From Zooshikella ganghwensis DSM 15267 (GTDB taxonomy: Bacteria > Pseudomonadota > Gammaproteobacteria > Pseudomonadales > Zooshikellaceae), in NCBI RefSeq assembly GCF_000428585.1, contig NZ_AUAF01000021.1, positions 1 through 55,327 of the forward strand: a stretch of 55,327 bases of DNA, written 5' to 3'. Position 1 is the first letter of the stretch. Each line of letters starts with the position of its first letter. The notes under the pieces were generated by a model, which worked only from the letters and a program-made list of their open reading frames with translations, made no database searches and had not been told where the DNA came from. Positions 8,536-16,309 of the stretch are shown in pieces. Both the position numbers and the translations under genes were made by a program.

Positions 8536-8600
8536 CAACAAATCAACACATCCTTATATTAAAGTATGATGGGTAACTTTAAGGTTGTGCTGATTTGTTG
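8536..8600. terminator. long imperfect hairpin between convergent genes
   Basis: CAACAAATCA at 8536-8545 is the exact reverse complement of 8591-8600. The pairing continues inwards with CACA/TGTG and CCTTA/TAAGG, separated by single mismatches, around a loop of about 23 bases. It lies between the convergent heparinase and decarboxylase genes, so a shared bidirectional terminator is the simplest reading. No clean T-tract follows on either side, which lowers the confidence. Confidence 0.4.
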
Positions 8601-8640
8601 TACAAAATTTCAGAACTATTAAATATGCAGGGGCTAGCTT

Positions 8641-9870
8641 TTACAATAATAGCTCTGTAACCGATGGATGACTTAAAAATTGCTGCGGGCTTGCTGTGGG
8701 ACCATAAGCACCTGATTGGGTAATAGCAATGAGGTCGCCTACTTGAGCAGCTGGGAGCATCACCTTATCACCCAGAATATCGAGTGGGGTACACAGTGGG
8801 CCAACAACCTGTACTGGTTGCAGTGTGGTATCACTCACTTTGTTGGCAAGCAACACAGGGTAGTTTTTGCGAATAACCTGACCAAAGTTACCTGAGTTAG
8901 CCAAGTGATGATGTAGCCCACCATCAACAATATAAAAAGTGGTTCCCCTGGACTCTTTAATATCAATAATACGACTGATATAAACGCCTGCCTCACCCAC
9001 CAGATAGCGTCCAAGTTCAATCACCAGTTCACAGTGATTTAAGGCTTTATGGTGCTGATTAATGAGTTTTTGTAGATTGTCGCGAATTGGTTCCAAGTCA
9101 AGGCGGTTTTCCCCAGGGAAATAAGGAATACCCAGGCCACCTCCAATATTGAGTGTAGAAATAGGGGTGGGGGCAAATTGCGCGAGGGATTCTGCTAAGG
9201 CAAAGGTCTTGGTTTGAGCATCTATTATGGCTTCTGAGCGCAAATTTTGAGAGCCAGAAAAAATATGGAAACCGCAAAACTGTACTGAGCTGGGCCAGTT
9301 TTTTAAAATATCTGGTATTTGCTCTGCATCAATACCAAACTGTTTCGGGCCACCACTCATTTTCATGCCAGAGGTCTTTAACTCATAGTCAGGGTTAACC
9401 CTTAAGGCAACACGAGCTGTACAGTGTAATTGCTGACTAATTTTGACGATGCGTTGTAGCTCGTGCGCTGACTCAACATTAATTAAAATACCAGCAGCAA
9501 TGGCGGATTGTAGTTCATGATCTTGTTTGCCTGGGCCTGCAAAGCTTATATTGTCAGCGGACATACCACTATTAAGTGCGGTATGTAGCTCAAGCTGAGA
9601 GGCAACATCCAAGCCATCTACAATGCCTGCCATATGATTAACAACAGCAGGCATAGGGTTTGCCTTAATGGCATAGTGCAGTTTCAGTGGGTCAGGTAAA
9701 TAAGCTTTTAGCTCCGTGACCCGTTTAGTTAGAAGCTGGCGGTCATAAAGATAAAATGGTGTACGGCCTATAATATTAGCTACTTCAGAGATAGGGCGTT
9801 GAGCAACCATCATCTCATTATTGTGTGTCGAAATGCCCCACAGTGGAGCATGTTGGGGTCTTTTATCCAT
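8641..9870 (-). CDS. PLP-dependent decarboxylase, exosortase A system-associated type
   Basis: The 409-residue fold-III PLP enzyme is related to diaminopimelate and ornithine decarboxylases. The PLP lysine is in H-Y-A-I-K-A-N (K69). A glycine-rich phosphate-binding stretch N-I-G-G-G-L-G-I-P-Y-F follows. A conserved cysteine sits in V-G-P-L-C-T-P-L-D, with S-G-A-Y-G near the C terminus. The N-terminal extension and the gene's overlap with an AMP-forming acyl ligase match the decarboxylase of exosortase A loci rather than housekeeping LysA. It probably decarboxylates an amino-acid-derived substrate that becomes part of an acyl-amine or a modified sugar or lipid. The start overlaps the ligase stop by one base (ATGA), so the two are translationally coupled. 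Confidence 0.85.
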   Translation of the reverse strand: MDKRPQHAPLWGISTHNNEMMVAQRPISEVANIIGRTPFYLYDRQLLTKRVTELKAYLPDPLKLHYAIKANPMPAVVNHMAGIVDGLDVASQLELHTALNSGMSADNISFAGPGKQDHELQSAIAAGILINVESAHELQRIVKISQQLHCTARVALRVNPDYELKTSGMKMSGGPKQFGIDAEQIPDILKNWPSSVQFCGFHIFSGSQNLRSEAIIDAQTKTFALAESLAQFAPTPISTLNIGGGLGIPYFPGENRLDLEPIRDNLQKLINQHHKALNHCELVIELGRYLVGEAGVYISRIIDIKESRGTTFYIVDGGLHHHLANSGNFGQVIRKNYPVLLANKVSDTTLQPVQVVGPLCTPLDILGDKVMLPAAQVGDLIAITQSGAYGPTASPQQFLSHPSVTELLL

Positions 9871-11456
9871 CAGTCGTTAACTCCGAATAATGTTTGGAAC
9901 TGACTGGTAAGTAGTTTGCGGTCAATTTTGCCATTTGGGTTGCGAGGCAGTGTGGGTAGGCACTGCAATTGTGTTGGGACCATAAATCCTGGTAATTGAG
10001 CTTTACAAGTATTGATAACGGCGACTTCATCAACAGTGTTATCTGGTTGGGAGGCAGTAACGGCTAATACGATGGCCTGGCCCAACTGTGGATGAGGAAT
10101 ACCGAGGGCTACAACTTCTCCGACGAGGCCTGATGCATATACAACTTCTTCTACCTCAGAAGGGCTGACGCGATACCCGGAAGTTTTAATCATGTCATCA
10201 TTGCGCCCAATAAAGTAGAGAAAACCCTCTTCATCTTTTTTGACAATATCGCCTGACCACACTGCCAGCTCTTCTGTAGGAATACCAGATAGCTTTGTTG
10301 GAGAAGGCCGAAAACGCAGCTGGGTTTTTTCCGTATCATTCCAGTAGCCCATGGCTACAAGGCTGCCACGATGGACCAGCTCGCCGGGTTCATGAGGTTC
10401 ACATTCTTCACCTGCCTCATTAATGACAAGTAATTCTGCATTTGGAATGGCTTTACCCATTGAGGTTGGACGTTTTTCCAGTTCGCCTGGGGGTAAGTAA
10501 CTTGATCGAAATGCTTCAGTTAAACCATACATCAGATATGGCTGGGTTTTTGGCAGGGCGCTTCTAAGTTTACTTAATGTAGCTGTAGGCATTGCGCCAC
10601 CAGAGTTAGTGATATAGCGTAAAGAGTCTTTGGTTTCCTCGGGCCACTCCAGTTCAGCAAGCTGCACCCAAAGGGGAGGGACGGCAGCTAAACCCGTAAT
10701 TTGGTAACGCTGAATGGCACGAATGACATCTTTAGGCAGTAGGTAATCCATGAGAAAACAGCTAGCACCCCGACTAAATGCAGTGGTGATCTGGCTTAAG
10801 CCATAGTCAAAACTCATGGGTAAGACCGCTAATAAGCGGTCTTTGGAGGTGTTTTCTAAATACTGAGCGACACTATGGGCGCCCGTCACCATATTTCGAT
10901 GAGAAAGTACGACACCTTTAGGACGACCAGTACTACCTGATGTATACAAAATGGCAGCCATGTCTGTGTCAATGGTTGCAGTAGCTATTGGTGTCGGGCT
11001 TGTATTTAACCATTGCTGCCAGCTAATAACTGGGCAGGGTAGATGATGCTCTTCAGGCACATCATCTACACACACCACAAGACGTATATCATGACAATGT
11101 CTAAGCTCATCCATCAATTGTTGTAAGCGTGCCCGCTGTGTAATAAGCACTCTTACATTGCAATCTTGTAATATATATCTTACTTGAGCAGGCTTGAGGA
11201 TAGGGTTGATAGGAACAAATGTGCCTCCTGCCATAGAGCAACCAAAAAAGGTAAATACTGCTTCGGGAAGTTTAGGTAAGTAAATCGCGACACGCTCAAA
11301 TCGTCTAAGATCAGACTGGTGTAATGCTGTTGCCGTGAGCTGAACAGCTGATGCTAATGCTTTGTAGGTAATTGTTTGTGCTTTAAATCCCAAAGCGACT
11401 TGGTCTGGGTCATGAATATCCGTATGTTGGTAGAGTTCGTGAAGTAGTTGCGTCAT
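9870..11456 (-). CDS. AMP-forming acyl-CoA/ACP ligase, exosortase A system-associated type
   Basis: This 528-residue ANL-superfamily enzyme has all core motifs: the P-loop Y-T-S-G-S-T-G-R-P-K-G (171-181), Y-G-L-T-E-A-F-R, the hinge W-S-G-D-I followed by G-R-N-D-D-M-I-K-T-S-G-Y-R, and the C-terminal catalytic lysine in N-P-N-G-K-I-D-R-K (about 511). It would activate a carboxylic acid as the acyl-adenylate and load it on CoA or an ACP; the ACP at 3654 is the obvious candidate acceptor. It is the first gene of a two-gene minus-strand operon with the PLP decarboxylase. No signal or membrane segment is present. The assignment to the exosortase A subfamily rests on this pairing and overall resemblance. 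Confidence 0.86.
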   Translation of the reverse strand: MTQLLHELYQHTDIHDPDQVALGFKAQTITYKALASAVQLTATALHQSDLRRFERVAIYLPKLPEAVFTFFGCSMAGGTFVPINPILKPAQVRYILQDCNVRVLITQRARLQQLMDELRHCHDIRLVVCVDDVPEEHHLPCPVISWQQWLNTSPTPIATATIDTDMAAILYTSGSTGRPKGVVLSHRNMVTGAHSVAQYLENTSKDRLLAVLPMSFDYGLSQITTAFSRGASCFLMDYLLPKDVIRAIQRYQITGLAAVPPLWVQLAELEWPEETKDSLRYITNSGGAMPTATLSKLRSALPKTQPYLMYGLTEAFRSSYLPPGELEKRPTSMGKAIPNAELLVINEAGEECEPHEPGELVHRGSLVAMGYWNDTEKTQLRFRPSPTKLSGIPTEELAVWSGDIVKKDEEGFLYFIGRNDDMIKTSGYRVSPSEVEEVVYASGLVGEVVALGIPHPQLGQAIVLAVTASQPDNTVDEVAVINTCKAQLPGFMVPTQLQCLPTLPRNPNGKIDRKLLTSQFQTLFGVND

Positions 11457-11657
11457 TAGCAGTTGCTCATCCTTAAGAAATCAGTTTAAGGTAAGTACTA
11501 TGAGTGTCATGGTTAATTAAGTAGCTATTGCAGTTTTATACTTTTACTGAAGAGTAAGATGGTGATGAATATTGTGCTTCCATTACATGGGAACCTTTGT
11601 TAAAACACTTGCTTTGGGTATAAGCATAGCTAATTAGAGCATTTGGTTGGTTATAAA

Positions 11658-12452
11658 ATGAATGGAATCTTTTTGCAATTGCAGCAAACTGCTTTTGTGG
11701 TGTTAGCCTATTTTCTGCTTGGAATAAGTCAGTTAGCTTACGGTGCACGTTTTCCTGATGTAGTTGCTAAGGTAAAGCCATCAATTGTTGGGGTTGGAAC
11801 CTATGATGCCATGGCATCACCTGCCGCACAGTTAATCGCTACCGGTTTTGTTGTGCATGATGGTTATCATGTTGTCACTAATGCCCATGCTATTCCTGAA
11901 ATATATTCTGCAAAATATCAGGGTAAACGTAAGCTAGTTATTTTTGTAGGTCAGGGGCGTCGCCCGGAACTACGTGAAGCCCGTGTTTTACAGAAAGATG
12001 CTGCTCATGATTTAGTGTTGTTAAGAATTAAAGGAGCGCGCCTGCCTGCCTTAGCGCTAGGTCAAGCTAAACTGGCTAGGGAAGGAGAGGCTATTGCATT
12101 CACTGGTTACCCTATTGGTGCTGTGCTTGGCTTATATCCAGTTACGCATCAAGGTATTATTTCTAGTGTGACACCAATAGTTATACCTGCAGCGAATGCC
12201 AGGCAATTGGATATACAGCATATTAAGCGTTTAAGACATCCCTATAATGTTTTACAGTTAGATGCGACAGCTTACCCAGGAAATAGCGGCAGTCCCGTTT
12301 ATTTAAGGCAGAGTGGAGAAGTGGTAGGTGTAATAAATAAAGTATTTGTTAAAGAAACAAAAGAATCTGTTTTACAAAAGCCAAGCGGAATTACTTATGC
12401 TATTCCCGTAAACCATGTTAAAGATTTAATTAAAAAGTTAACAGAAAATTAG
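11658..12452 (+). CDS. secreted trypsin-like serine protease
   Basis: The protein (264 residues from the ATG at 11658; a TTG at 11643 is a possible but poorer start) has a hydrophobic signal peptide ending near A-Y-G-A. The chymotrypsin-fold triad is visible: histidine in V-V-T-N-A-H-A-I, aspartate in A-A-H-D-L-V-L-L, and serine in Y-P-G-N-S-G-S-P-V. This is the pattern of DegP/trypsin_2-type peptidases, but no PDZ domain follows, so it is a minimal version. It probably acts in the periplasm as a quality-control or processing protease. It is a single gene, convergent with the small membrane protein gene. A link to the neighbouring polysaccharide genes cannot be shown. Confidence 0.82.
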   Translation: MNGIFLQLQQTAFVVLAYFLLGISQLAYGARFPDVVAKVKPSIVGVGTYDAMASPAAQLIATGFVVHDGYHVVTNAHAIPEIYSAKYQGKRKLVIFVGQGRRPELREARVLQKDAAHDLVLLRIKGARLPALALGQAKLAREGEAIAFTGYPIGAVLGLYPVTHQGIISSVTPIVIPAANARQLDIQHIKRLRHPYNVLQLDATAYPGNSGSPVYLRQSGEVVGVINKVFVKETKESVLQKPSGITYAIPVNHVKDLIKKLTEN

Positions 12453-12459
12453 CACATTA

Positions 12460-12732
12460 TTAAAAGGGCGTACGCCGGTCAGTTTGTGAGCGGCGTTCTC
12501 CTGTTACTACAATACCACTTGAATCCCTAAAGGGAAAAAACACAGGTTGTGAATTTTTTCGGCGATCACCTGCTTGTCGTCCTTTTGTAAAAGCTTGCTC
12601 CATTTTCCCAGGTGGTGGCGTGTTGTCTGAAACCTGCTTTGAGACATACTGTCTGGCAGCAGCAGCAAAAATGTAGGTGAGTAAAATACCTACAAATATA
12701 AAGCCTAATAAGTAAAACCATATATGAGTCAT
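12460..12732 (-). CDS. small single-pass membrane protein, unknown function
   Basis: A 90-residue protein with one N-terminal transmembrane helix (about residues 5-27, rich in F, L, I and G) followed by a hydrophilic, basic tail containing R-R-K-N-S and E-R-R-S-Q-T-D-R-R. I do not recognise the family. The reading frame has a reasonable start with AGGGAG upstream and ends 8 bp from the convergent protease gene. It is probably an inner-membrane protein with a cytoplasmic tail. Confidence 0.6.
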   Translation of the reverse strand: MTHIWFYLLGFIFVGILLTYIFAAAARQYVSKQVSDNTPPPGKMEQAFTKGRQAGDRRKNSQPVFFPFRDSSGIVVTGERRSQTDRRTPF

Positions 12733-13126
12733 TTTTTACTCCCTTATTAACAGATCAATAAGGTGACGCTGGTTTAAATACTAAGCAAATGCTAGGCCGC
12801 TTTTTTAATCTGCTGAATAAAAGAGCATATTCGCTTTTCTTTGAACCAACTGTAGCATTTCTGTAATAATTTCTGACGTTTGTTTTAAAGCTATTTCTCG
12901 ATTTAGCCTGCCTTTTGGTACAATTCTTTCAGGTATTATTGAGTATGCTGTAGCAACCATGTATTTAAGGTCTGGCTATTAATTGACCTGTTTTTGGTAG
13001 TTTATTGAGCAAGGCCTTATTAGAGCTAAAGGCGAGCAGGATGGCTTGATCTTCCATTTAATCTCGTGAATGAAAAGTGTAAAAATTAATCAAATTCTCT
13101 AGATGTTTGATGAATCTGAGGGTGTT
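12733..13126. other. gene-free interval with a weak small minus-strand ORF
   Basis: About 390 bp of AT-rich DNA. A minus-strand ORF at 12805-12960 would encode 51 residues (M-V-A-T-A-Y-S-I-I-P onward), but no ribosome binding site precedes it and its composition is unremarkable, so it is not called. The region must contain the promoters of the divergent small membrane protein and HAD-like genes. Confidence 0.35.
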
Positions 13127-13489
13127 ATGTCTGGTTGGATAGGGGTTGATCTTGACGGCACATTAGCGCGTTATGATCGCTGGAGAGGGCCTGAGCATAT
13201 TGGTGAGCCAATAAAGCCAATGTTGGAAAGAGTGAAGAGTTGGTTGATGCAAGGTCAAGAAGTTCGAATCTTTACTGCAAGAGCCTCGATACCAGAGTAT
13301 ATACCTCATGTTGAACGCTGGTTAGAGAAAAATGGGCTTGCAGGGCTTGAAATAACTAATGTAAAAGATTTTAGAATGATTGAGTTATGGGATGATCGAT
13401 GTGTACAGGTCATGACGAATAAAGGGCAACCTATTCGTACAAAAAGGCTATGGCGGGATAACTTAAGAAAACTACTTGTGAAGTTGTAA
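13127..13489 (+). CDS. HAD-superfamily phosphatase-like small protein
   Basis: The protein (120 residues from ATG 13127, chosen because GAGGG lies 5 bases upstream; an earlier ATG at 13103 adds 8 residues) starts with W-I-G-V-D-L-D-G-T-L-A, the HAD motif I with both catalytic aspartates. A motif II-like F-T-A-R-A segment follows, with E-L-W-D-D-R near residues 92-97 as motif IV. It lacks a cap domain, as in small C0-type HAD phosphatases and phage-type HAD proteins. The substrate is unknown. It is monocistronic and convergent with the sugar transferase. Confidence 0.72.
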   Translation: MSGWIGVDLDGTLARYDRWRGPEHIGEPIKPMLERVKSWLMQGQEVRIFTARASIPEYIPHVERWLEKNGLAGLEITNVKDFRMIELWDDRCVQVMTNKGQPIRTKRLWRDNLRKLLVKL

Positions 13490-13537
13490 AAAATCATTTT
13501 CTTATTAGTTACTTATCAAGTTTTACAACAAAAATAA

Positions 13538-13560
13538 AAGGGCCTGTAAGAAAAGCCCTT
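13538..13560 (-). terminator. rho-independent terminator of the sugar transferase gene
   Basis: AAGGGC and GCCCTT form a 6-bp stem around an 11-base loop. On the minus strand the stem is followed by TTATTTTTGTTG, a good U-rich tract, about 60 bp past the stop of the sugar transferase. It could also stop the convergent HAD-like transcript. Confidence 0.68.
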
Positions 13561-13617
13561 ATATTTATATTGTGGTTGTTTTTATGCCGTTGGTAAGTGA
13601 TGTTTGTGTTACAACGG

Positions 13618-15024
13618 CTAGCGTGCGCCTTTACCAAATAAAATCACTTCGACGGTTTGAATTAGAATTAAGATGTCTAAAAATAAACTATGATTTTTTA
13701 CATAGTAAAGGTCATATTGCAACTTATGTAGAGCATCTTTATCGGATGCACCGTAGGGATAGCAGAGCTGAGCCCAGCCAGCAATACCTGGTTTGATACG
13801 GTGGCGCTCGTTGTAATAAGGGATCTTGTCTGATAGTTGATGAACAAATTCAGGTCTTTCTGGTCGAGGACCCACGAATCCCATATCACCTCTTAATACA
13901 TTAAAAATTTGTGGTAGCTCATCAATCCGGTATTTGCGAATAAATTTTCCTACCCGAGTAACGCGGGGATCATTTTGTTGGGCCCACTGTGGCTTGCCTT
14001 TTTTCTCTGCATCGATGCGCATACTTCTGAACTTTAATACATTAAATGTTTTACCGTTGAGTCCAACACGCTTTTGTTTGTACATGAGAGGAGCTTTGAA
14101 ACCTTCTTCTAACCAGATCGCTACGACTGTGATTGCAATGAATGGCCAGGCAAAAGCTAATAGTGTTAGGCTGGCAAATATATCAAAGGCTCGCTCGGAG
14201 TATACGCGTAAGTTACTTTGGCCAAATCCGTCAGAAAAAATAATCCAACTTGGGTGTAATAAATCGAGTTCTATTTTGCCAGTCTCTCGTTCAAAAAAAG
14301 TGAGAACATCAACAACATCAATGCCACTTAACTTGCAGTCAAGCAAGTCATTGATTGGGAAGTTTCGGCGTCGATCATCTACAGCAACCACTATTTCATC
14401 AATATTATGCGCGTTAGCAAACTCTACAAGTGACTGAGTGCTGTTTAAAATATAGTCAGGGTTGACGATATCTTCTTCGTCAGCAATATGCATATAACCA
14501 ACGATATTGAATCCTCTACGATCGGTTCTTCGACGTAATCGCTGGGCAATATTATTTGCACGATGTCCTGCACCAAGAACAAGCACTTGGCGCTTTAAAA
14601 TATTTTCATCAACTAAGCGAGTAAAGAAGAAGCGAGTAACACCAATAGAGATGAAAGTGAAGAGTACGGTGAGTATAAAAACACCGCGGCCTATCAAAAG
14701 GCTAGGAAATAAGAAAAAACACAATGACAGGATAATACTGCCAAAAATAAAACTAATTGCTGCTCTGATCAGCATTCCTGTAAAGCCTTCCCTGAGCCTG
14801 GCTTGATAAAGGCCCATGGCAATCATGCTGATAATGAAAACCGTACCGAGCAATATGGCTCTGAAAATGAGAGGGGTATTAGGCTCACTATGGATGGGGT
14901 CAAATGTGCCAAACCTGGAGTAAGTGCCTAGGTATGTTGCAAGTACAAAAAGGCATAACTCAAATATACCTAGAAGGAGATAGGGGACTCGCACATGATG
15001 TTTGAAAATACGAATACTGCTCAC
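13618..15024 (-). CDS. undecaprenyl-phosphate sugar transferase, EpsB/WcaJ-type (PEP-CTERM system-associated type)
   Basis: This 468-residue polyprenyl-phosphate sugar-1-phosphate transferase has an N-terminal block of four membrane helices and a Rossmann-like CoA-binding-type domain with V-L-V-L-G-A-G-H-R-A-N (about 146-156). After another membrane segment comes the catalytic bacterial-sugar-transferase domain, with K-Q-K-R-V-G-L-N-G, F-K-F-R-S-M-R, the P-R-V-T-R-V-G motif, E-L-P-Q-I-F-N-V and G-P-R-P-E-R-P. It starts an exopolysaccharide repeat unit by moving a sugar phosphate to undecaprenyl phosphate at the inner membrane. The extended C terminus with Y-D-L-Y-Y-V-K-N-H matches the form found with exosortase A loci. 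No other glycosyltransferase is nearby. Confidence 0.88.
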   Translation of the reverse strand: MSSIRIFKHHVRVPYLLLGIFELCLFVLATYLGTYSRFGTFDPIHSEPNTPLIFRAILLGTVFIISMIAMGLYQARLREGFTGMLIRAAISFIFGSIILSLCFFLFPSLLIGRGVFILTVLFTFISIGVTRFFFTRLVDENILKRQVLVLGAGHRANNIAQRLRRRTDRRGFNIVGYMHIADEEDIVNPDYILNSTQSLVEFANAHNIDEIVVAVDDRRRNFPINDLLDCKLSGIDVVDVLTFFERETGKIELDLLHPSWIIFSDGFGQSNLRVYSERAFDIFASLTLLAFAWPFIAITVVAIWLEEGFKAPLMYKQKRVGLNGKTFNVLKFRSMRIDAEKKGKPQWAQQNDPRVTRVGKFIRKYRIDELPQIFNVLRGDMGFVGPRPERPEFVHQLSDKIPYYNERHRIKPGIAGWAQLCYPYGASDKDALHKLQYDLYYVKNHSLFLDILILIQTVEVILFGKGAR

Positions 15025-15256
15025 CGAAACTCCCTTTTATTACGCATGGTAGTTATCTTAACTTTGTTATAAATAAAGGCTTTTTATAGCTAAAGGCTTT
15101 ATTAAATTAACCGATATTTATTGCAAATTCTCACAAACTTGAGCTGAGTTATGCTGTGAAAAAAGAAAGCAAGAATTTAATAGATGGTTAAGAAAAAATC
15201 AGTTAACAAATTCAATTTTTTTAAATCCTTTTGTCTTTTGACCAGTAACAGCAAAC

Positions 15257-16180
15257 TTAACTGGGGCTTGCTTCAGCTTCTTCGATAGTTGCAGACGGTG
15301 CAATTTGGCTGACAAGTAAACCTAAAAACACAAGCAGGACAGCCATAAGTTGTTGGTGTGTTAACTTCTCTCCAAGAATTATAAAAGCTAACAAGATAGT
15401 AAATACCGGAATTAGATTAACAAATACTGATGCTTGTGTTGCAGAAATATAGCTTAGTGAAATGTTGTAGAGTCCGTAAGCTCCCAATGTTACCACTATG
15501 CCCAAGTATACAATGGCAATAGTTGGTGTGTATGGGAACTCAGTTGGTAAATCAGTCAAAAACAGGGCTGGGGAAAAAAATAATGTCCCTATAAATGCCT
15601 GTATTGCTGTTAAGAATAGAGCAGAGTAACGTGAACTCAATTTCTTTACGACTAAGGTATAGCCTGTTGCGCAAATCATCGCAAGGAATTCAAAAAAGTT
15701 TCCTAATAGAGGATTAGGTGCGTCTGCAGATGACTTTCCTGAGAGGCTTAACCAGCAAGCACCAATAAGCGCAAGTGCTAAGCCTATACCCACTTGCTTA
15801 TTAATTTTTTCCTTCAGAAAAATGGCCGCAGCAATCACCACAAGTAGAGGAAGTAGGGCAGTAATCATTCCTGCTGCAGAGGCTGTAGTGTTTTGTAGCG
15901 CATAGGTCTCACATAGAAAGTATAAGCAAGGCTCGAACAATCCCATGAGTGCTAAGTACTTCCAGTCACCAGCTTGATACTTGAAGCGATTGGCATATTT
16001 CCAAATGAATACAAAGCATGAGCTTGCAATTAGCATTCGAATGAATATGACGAGTAGGGGCGGGTAGGCTGTAAAAGCGATCTTGAGGGCGATGAAAGAG
16101 CTACCCCATAAGAACATTGCACAAACTAGCAGCATGCTAGCAAGCAGATTTGGCTTTGCACTCCAATTGCGCATTGACAC
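15257..16180 (-). CDS. EamA/DMT-family transporter
   Basis: A 307-residue integral membrane protein with about ten hydrophobic helices arranged as two homologous five-helix halves. This is the layout of the drug/metabolite transporter superfamily (EamA). The usual M-F-L-W-G-S-S-F-I-A segment lies in the first helix and G-E-K-L-T-H-Q-Q near the end of the second half. It would export or exchange a small metabolite across the inner membrane; the substrate is not deducible. It is monocistronic, located between the sugar transferase and the type II secretion genes, with no visible functional link to either. Confidence 0.85.
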   Translation of the reverse strand: MSMRNWSAKPNLLASMLLVCAMFLWGSSFIALKIAFTAYPPLLVIFIRMLIASSCFVFIWKYANRFKYQAGDWKYLALMGLFEPCLYFLCETYALQNTTASAAGMITALLPLLVVIAAAIFLKEKINKQVGIGLALALIGACWLSLSGKSSADAPNPLLGNFFEFLAMICATGYTLVVKKLSSRYSALFLTAIQAFIGTLFFSPALFLTDLPTEFPYTPTIAIVYLGIVVTLGAYGLYNISLSYISATQASVFVNLIPVFTILLAFIILGEKLTHQQLMAVLLVFLGLLVSQIAPSATIEEAEASPS

Positions 16181-16256
16181 TTCAACCTTTTTGTAATGGA
16201 GCTGTTTGTTTTATCAGAGGGGAATTAGTATAGCTGAAGTGAATTAATGTGATAAG

Positions 16257-16284
16257 AGCACCAACAGTGATTACTGCTGGTGCT
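16257..16284 (-). terminator. strong hairpin after gspD
   Basis: AGCACCA and TGGTGCT form a 7-bp stem, with an inner CAGT/ACTG 4-bp stem around GATT and one A/C mismatch between them. It lies 26 bp beyond the gspD stop on the minus strand and before the EamA gene. The tract after the hairpin is only moderately T-rich, so it is a probable but not ideal terminator of gspCD. Confidence 0.55.
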
Positions 16285-16309
16285 AATCATAGCAGGGAAA
16301 TGTTTAAGG

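Noticed and set aside
12805-12960. 51-residue minus-strand ORF between the small membrane protein and HAD-like genes
   Set aside because: No ribosome binding site and no recognisable features; noted only in the interval entry.
13934-14437. 167-residue plus-strand ORF inside the sugar transferase gene
   Set aside because: Fully antisense to the sugar transferase, without domain or ribosome binding site.
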